Shown here piece after piece: positions 14,091-15,585 of a stretch of 15,585 bases of DNA. Each line of letters begins with the position of its first letter. The first letter of the stretch is position 1. The stretch lies in contig JBJTIF010000002.1 in NCBI GenBank assembly GCA_046094825.1, forward strand, positions 1-15,585, written 5' to 3'. This stretch comes from JBJTIF01 sp046094825. GTDB taxonomy: Bacteria; Actinomycetota; UBA4738; HRBIN12. The notes beneath the pieces are model-generated. The model had not been told where the DNA came from, ran no database searches, and saw nothing but the letters and a program-made list of their open reading frames with translations. Made by a program: the position numbers and the translations under genes.

Positions 14091-14118
14091 ACAGTAGGAA
14101 ACTTGTCCACGCACGCAA
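14091..14118 (-). promoter_or_regulatory. Leaderless promoter of the Rieske oxygenase gene
   Basis: On the minus strand there is TTGCGT (14113-14118), a 16-bp spacer, then TACTGT (14091-14096), ending 6 nt before GTG 14084. It is the best -35/-10 pair in the window. Confidence 0.6.
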
Positions 14119-14171
14119 GGGTCCGGGCCCGTCCGACGGTCAGCCGCCCGCCCCGATCCCGATCCGTGCCT

Positions 14172-14177
14172 GGGAGG
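14172..14177 (+). promoter_or_regulatory. Ribosome binding site GGGAGG of the carboxypeptidase gene
   Basis: GGGAGG ends 5 nt before GTG 14183 and so selects this start over the ATG four codons downstream. Confidence 0.65.
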
Positions 14178-14182
14178 ACCTC

Positions 14183-15391
14183 GTGGGGGTGCTGATGGGT
14201 CGGTTCCGGAGCCTGATCGCGGTGGCCGTCGTCGGCCTCGCCCTCGTCGCCGGCTCGCTCGTCGCCTTGCCCGCCCGCCCCGCCGAGGCCGCCCTGCCCG
14301 CCTGGGCCTCCGAGCTCGAGACGCTGTTCGGGACGAAGGCGATCTCGGTCGCCGTCGCGGACGGGGGCCGATACCTCTACCGCCACGGGTCGTCCGTCCA
14401 GCGGATCCCCGCCTCGGTCGAGAAGCTCCTCCTGTCGATGCCGCTCCTCACGGCCCTCGGGCCGTCGGCGCGCATCCCGACCGACGCGCTCGGCGAGCTC
14501 TCCGGTGTCGGGGTTATCTCCGGCAACCTCTGGGTTCGCGGCCGGGGCGACCCGACGACCGGCGGCGGCCAGATGCTCACGCTCGCGAAGCGGCTCGTCG
14601 CGCGCGGCGTGACGAAGGTCTCCGGCAGCATCCTCGGCGACACCTCGACGTTCTCGCGCGACTGGTGGGCGACGGGCTGGAAGGAGAACTTCCCGCGCGA
14701 CGAGGTCGCGATGCCGACCGCGCTCACGTTCAAGCGCAACCGCACGACGACCGGCCCGATCACCGACCCGGAGGTCCGCGCGGCCGCGTCGCTCACGACC
14801 GCGCTCGAGTCGCTCGGGGTCGAGGTGGTCGGGGCGCCCGGGTCGGGACGCGCGCCGCGAGACGTGCCGATCATCGCGTCGGTGCAGTCGCGGTCGCTCG
14901 AGGCCGTGCTCGGCACCGTCCTCGCGAACTCCGACAACTTCGGCGCCGAGGTGCTCGGCAAGATGCTCGCGTACGTCTCCGGTATCCGTCCCGCGACGAT
15001 CGTCGCGGGCGCGGGGGTCGCGGTGGACTACGCCGCGGAGCGCGACGTGCCCGTCGTCGCGTACGACTCGTCCGGCCTCTCGTCGTCGAACCGCGTGACC
15101 GCGGCGGGCCTCGTCCTGCTCCTCGGCCTCGCCGAGCAGGAGGACTGGGGCGAGGCGTTCATCGGGATGCTCCCCGCCGGCGGCGAGGGGACGCTCCTGA
15201 ACCGCTTCGCCGACATCGACGTCCACGCGAAGACCGGCACGATCTCCGGGGTCTCGACCCTCGCCGGATGGGTGTGGTCGGAGTCCCGCCAGTCCTGGAT
15301 CGAGTTCGCGATCCTCTCGCAGAACGTCGCGAAGGACACCGCGATCCGCATCGAGGACCAGATCGTCCGCACGATCGCAGGGTCCGCCTGA
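14183..15391 (+). CDS. dacB: D-alanyl-D-alanine carboxypeptidase/endopeptidase, peptidase family S13 (PBP4-type)
   Basis: A 402-aa exported penicillin-binding protein of low molecular mass, acting on peptidoglycan stem peptides outside the membrane. The signal sequence spans about 1-36 (hydrophobic core LIAVAVVGLALVAGSLVAL, cleavage near AEA). All three active-site motifs are present: S78-V-E-K81 (SxxK), S301-S-N303 (SxN) and K350-T-G352 (KTG). RGRGDPTTGGGQM and GSILGDTSTFSRDWWATGW are also typical of S13 enzymes. At 402 aa it is shorter than E. coli DacB, as is common in high-GC Gram-positives, where the extra domains are reduced. GTG 14183 is set by a GGGAGG site. leuC starts 5 bp after its stop, so the two are probably one transcript. 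It is divergent from the Rieske gene; the 98-bp gap holds the Rieske promoter, but no clear promoter for this gene is seen. Confidence 0.93.
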   Translation: MGVLMGRFRSLIAVAVVGLALVAGSLVALPARPAEAALPAWASELETLFGTKAISVAVADGGRYLYRHGSSVQRIPASVEKLLLSMPLLTALGPSARIPTDALGELSGVGVISGNLWVRGRGDPTTGGGQMLTLAKRLVARGVTKVSGSILGDTSTFSRDWWATGWKENFPRDEVAMPTALTFKRNRTTTGPITDPEVRAAASLTTALESLGVEVVGAPGSGRAPRDVPIIASVQSRSLEAVLGTVLANSDNFGAEVLGKMLAYVSGIRPATIVAGAGVAVDYAAERDVPVVAYDSSGLSSSNRVTAAGLVLLLGLAEQEDWGEAFIGMLPAGGEGTLLNRFADIDVHAKTGTISGVSTLAGWVWSESRQSWIEFAILSQNVAKDTAIRIEDQIVRTIAGSA

Positions 15392-15396
15392 GCCCG

Positions 15397-15585
15397 ATGG
15401 CGCGGACGCTCGTCGATCGGATCTGGGAGGACCACGTCGTCCGGCGCGCCGAGGGCGAGCCCGACCTCCTCTACGTCGACCTCCACCTCGTCCACGAGGT
15501 GACGAGCCCGCAGGCCTTCGACGGGCTCCGGATGGCGGGACGTCGGCTGCGCCGCCCCGACCTCACCGTCGCGACGATGGACCAC
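15397..15585 (+). CDS. leuC: 3-isopropylmalate dehydratase large subunit (partial, cut by window end)
   Basis: The first 63 residues of LeuC, the Fe-S aconitase-family subunit that with LeuD isomerises 2-isopropylmalate to 3-isopropylmalate in leucine synthesis. The block LLYVDLHLVHEVTSPQAFDG, followed by ATMDH, is the diagnostic N-terminus of LeuC. The cluster cysteines lie beyond the window. The ATG at 15397 is 5 bp after the carboxypeptidase stop with no ribosome site, implying translational coupling. LeuD would be expected just downstream. Confidence 0.93.
   Translation, partial: MARTLVDRIWEDHVVRRAEGEPDLLYVDLHLVHEVTSPQAFDGLRMAGRRLRRPDLTVATMDH

Noticed and set aside
1..15585. CRISPR array, tRNA/rRNA gene, insertion sequence, phage or defence cassette
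   Set aside because: No regularly spaced repeats, no cloverleaf or rRNA-like sequence, no transposase or integrase, and no terminal inverted repeats were found. All space is taken by the listed genes and short gaps.

Overview
This is a dense, very GC-rich bacterial segment with twelve recognisable coding regions plus the first 63 codons of a thirteenth. Almost every third codon position is G or C, and leucine is overwhelmingly CTC. The UvrD2-like helicase, the leuC N-terminus, the TANNNT -10 boxes placed directly before start codons, and the peptidoglycan enzymes together suggest a high-GC Gram-positive-type lineage. Actinomycetota is most likely (an acidimicrobial or thermoleophilic lineage would fit). 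A Chloroflexota group such as Limnocylindria is not excluded. This placement is inference; there is no rRNA in the window.

Layout. (1) 34-3573, plus strand: a UvrD/Rep-family helicase with two C-terminal zinc-ribbon modules, a short-chain dehydrogenase whose catalytic Tyr position is Ile, and a four-helix membrane protein. (2) 3581-5753, minus strand: a cupin, a PPOX-fold (FMN/F420) protein and an FAD aromatic monooxygenase resembling 2,6-dihydroxypyridine 3-monooxygenase, the last two 4 bp apart. (3) 5946-6914, plus: a DUF2157-like membrane protein. It faces, across a strong hairpin terminator, (4) 7021-7809, minus: a DUF1295 / steroid-5-alpha-reductase-like membrane enzyme. (5) 7901-10794, plus: a secreted protein of unknown function, then an SRPBCC protein and an aldo/keto reductase joined by a GTGA overlap. 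(6) 10808-14084, minus: a secreted GH25 lysozyme with a modular C-terminus and, upstream of it, a Rieske non-haem iron oxygenase. (7) 14183-15585, plus: a D-Ala-D-Ala carboxypeptidase (S13) followed 5 bp later by leuC, cut by the window end.

The main regulatory theme is leaderless transcription. Genes at 34, 2405, 5753(-), 7809(-), 9410 and 14084(-) have a TANNNT box ending 6-9 nt before the start codon and no Shine-Dalgarno sequence. Genes at 5303(-), 5946, 12814(-) and 14183 instead have clear GGAGG-type sites. Downstream operon genes (3142, 4774(-), 9835, 15397) rely on overlapping or very close junctions. Convergent gene pairs end 7-106 bp apart, with hairpins over or between the stop codons.

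Functionally the window mixes DNA repair, redox/aromatic catabolism, envelope enzymes and leucine biosynthesis. I see no mobile element, CRISPR array, RNA gene, phage or defence cassette. The points most worth a second look are the duplicated zinc module of the helicase, the Tyr-less SDR, the -10 box that shares the helicase stop codon, the duplicated -10 box upstream of the DUF1295 gene, and the uncharacterised secreted protein. There is no gene-free stretch longer than 300 bases.
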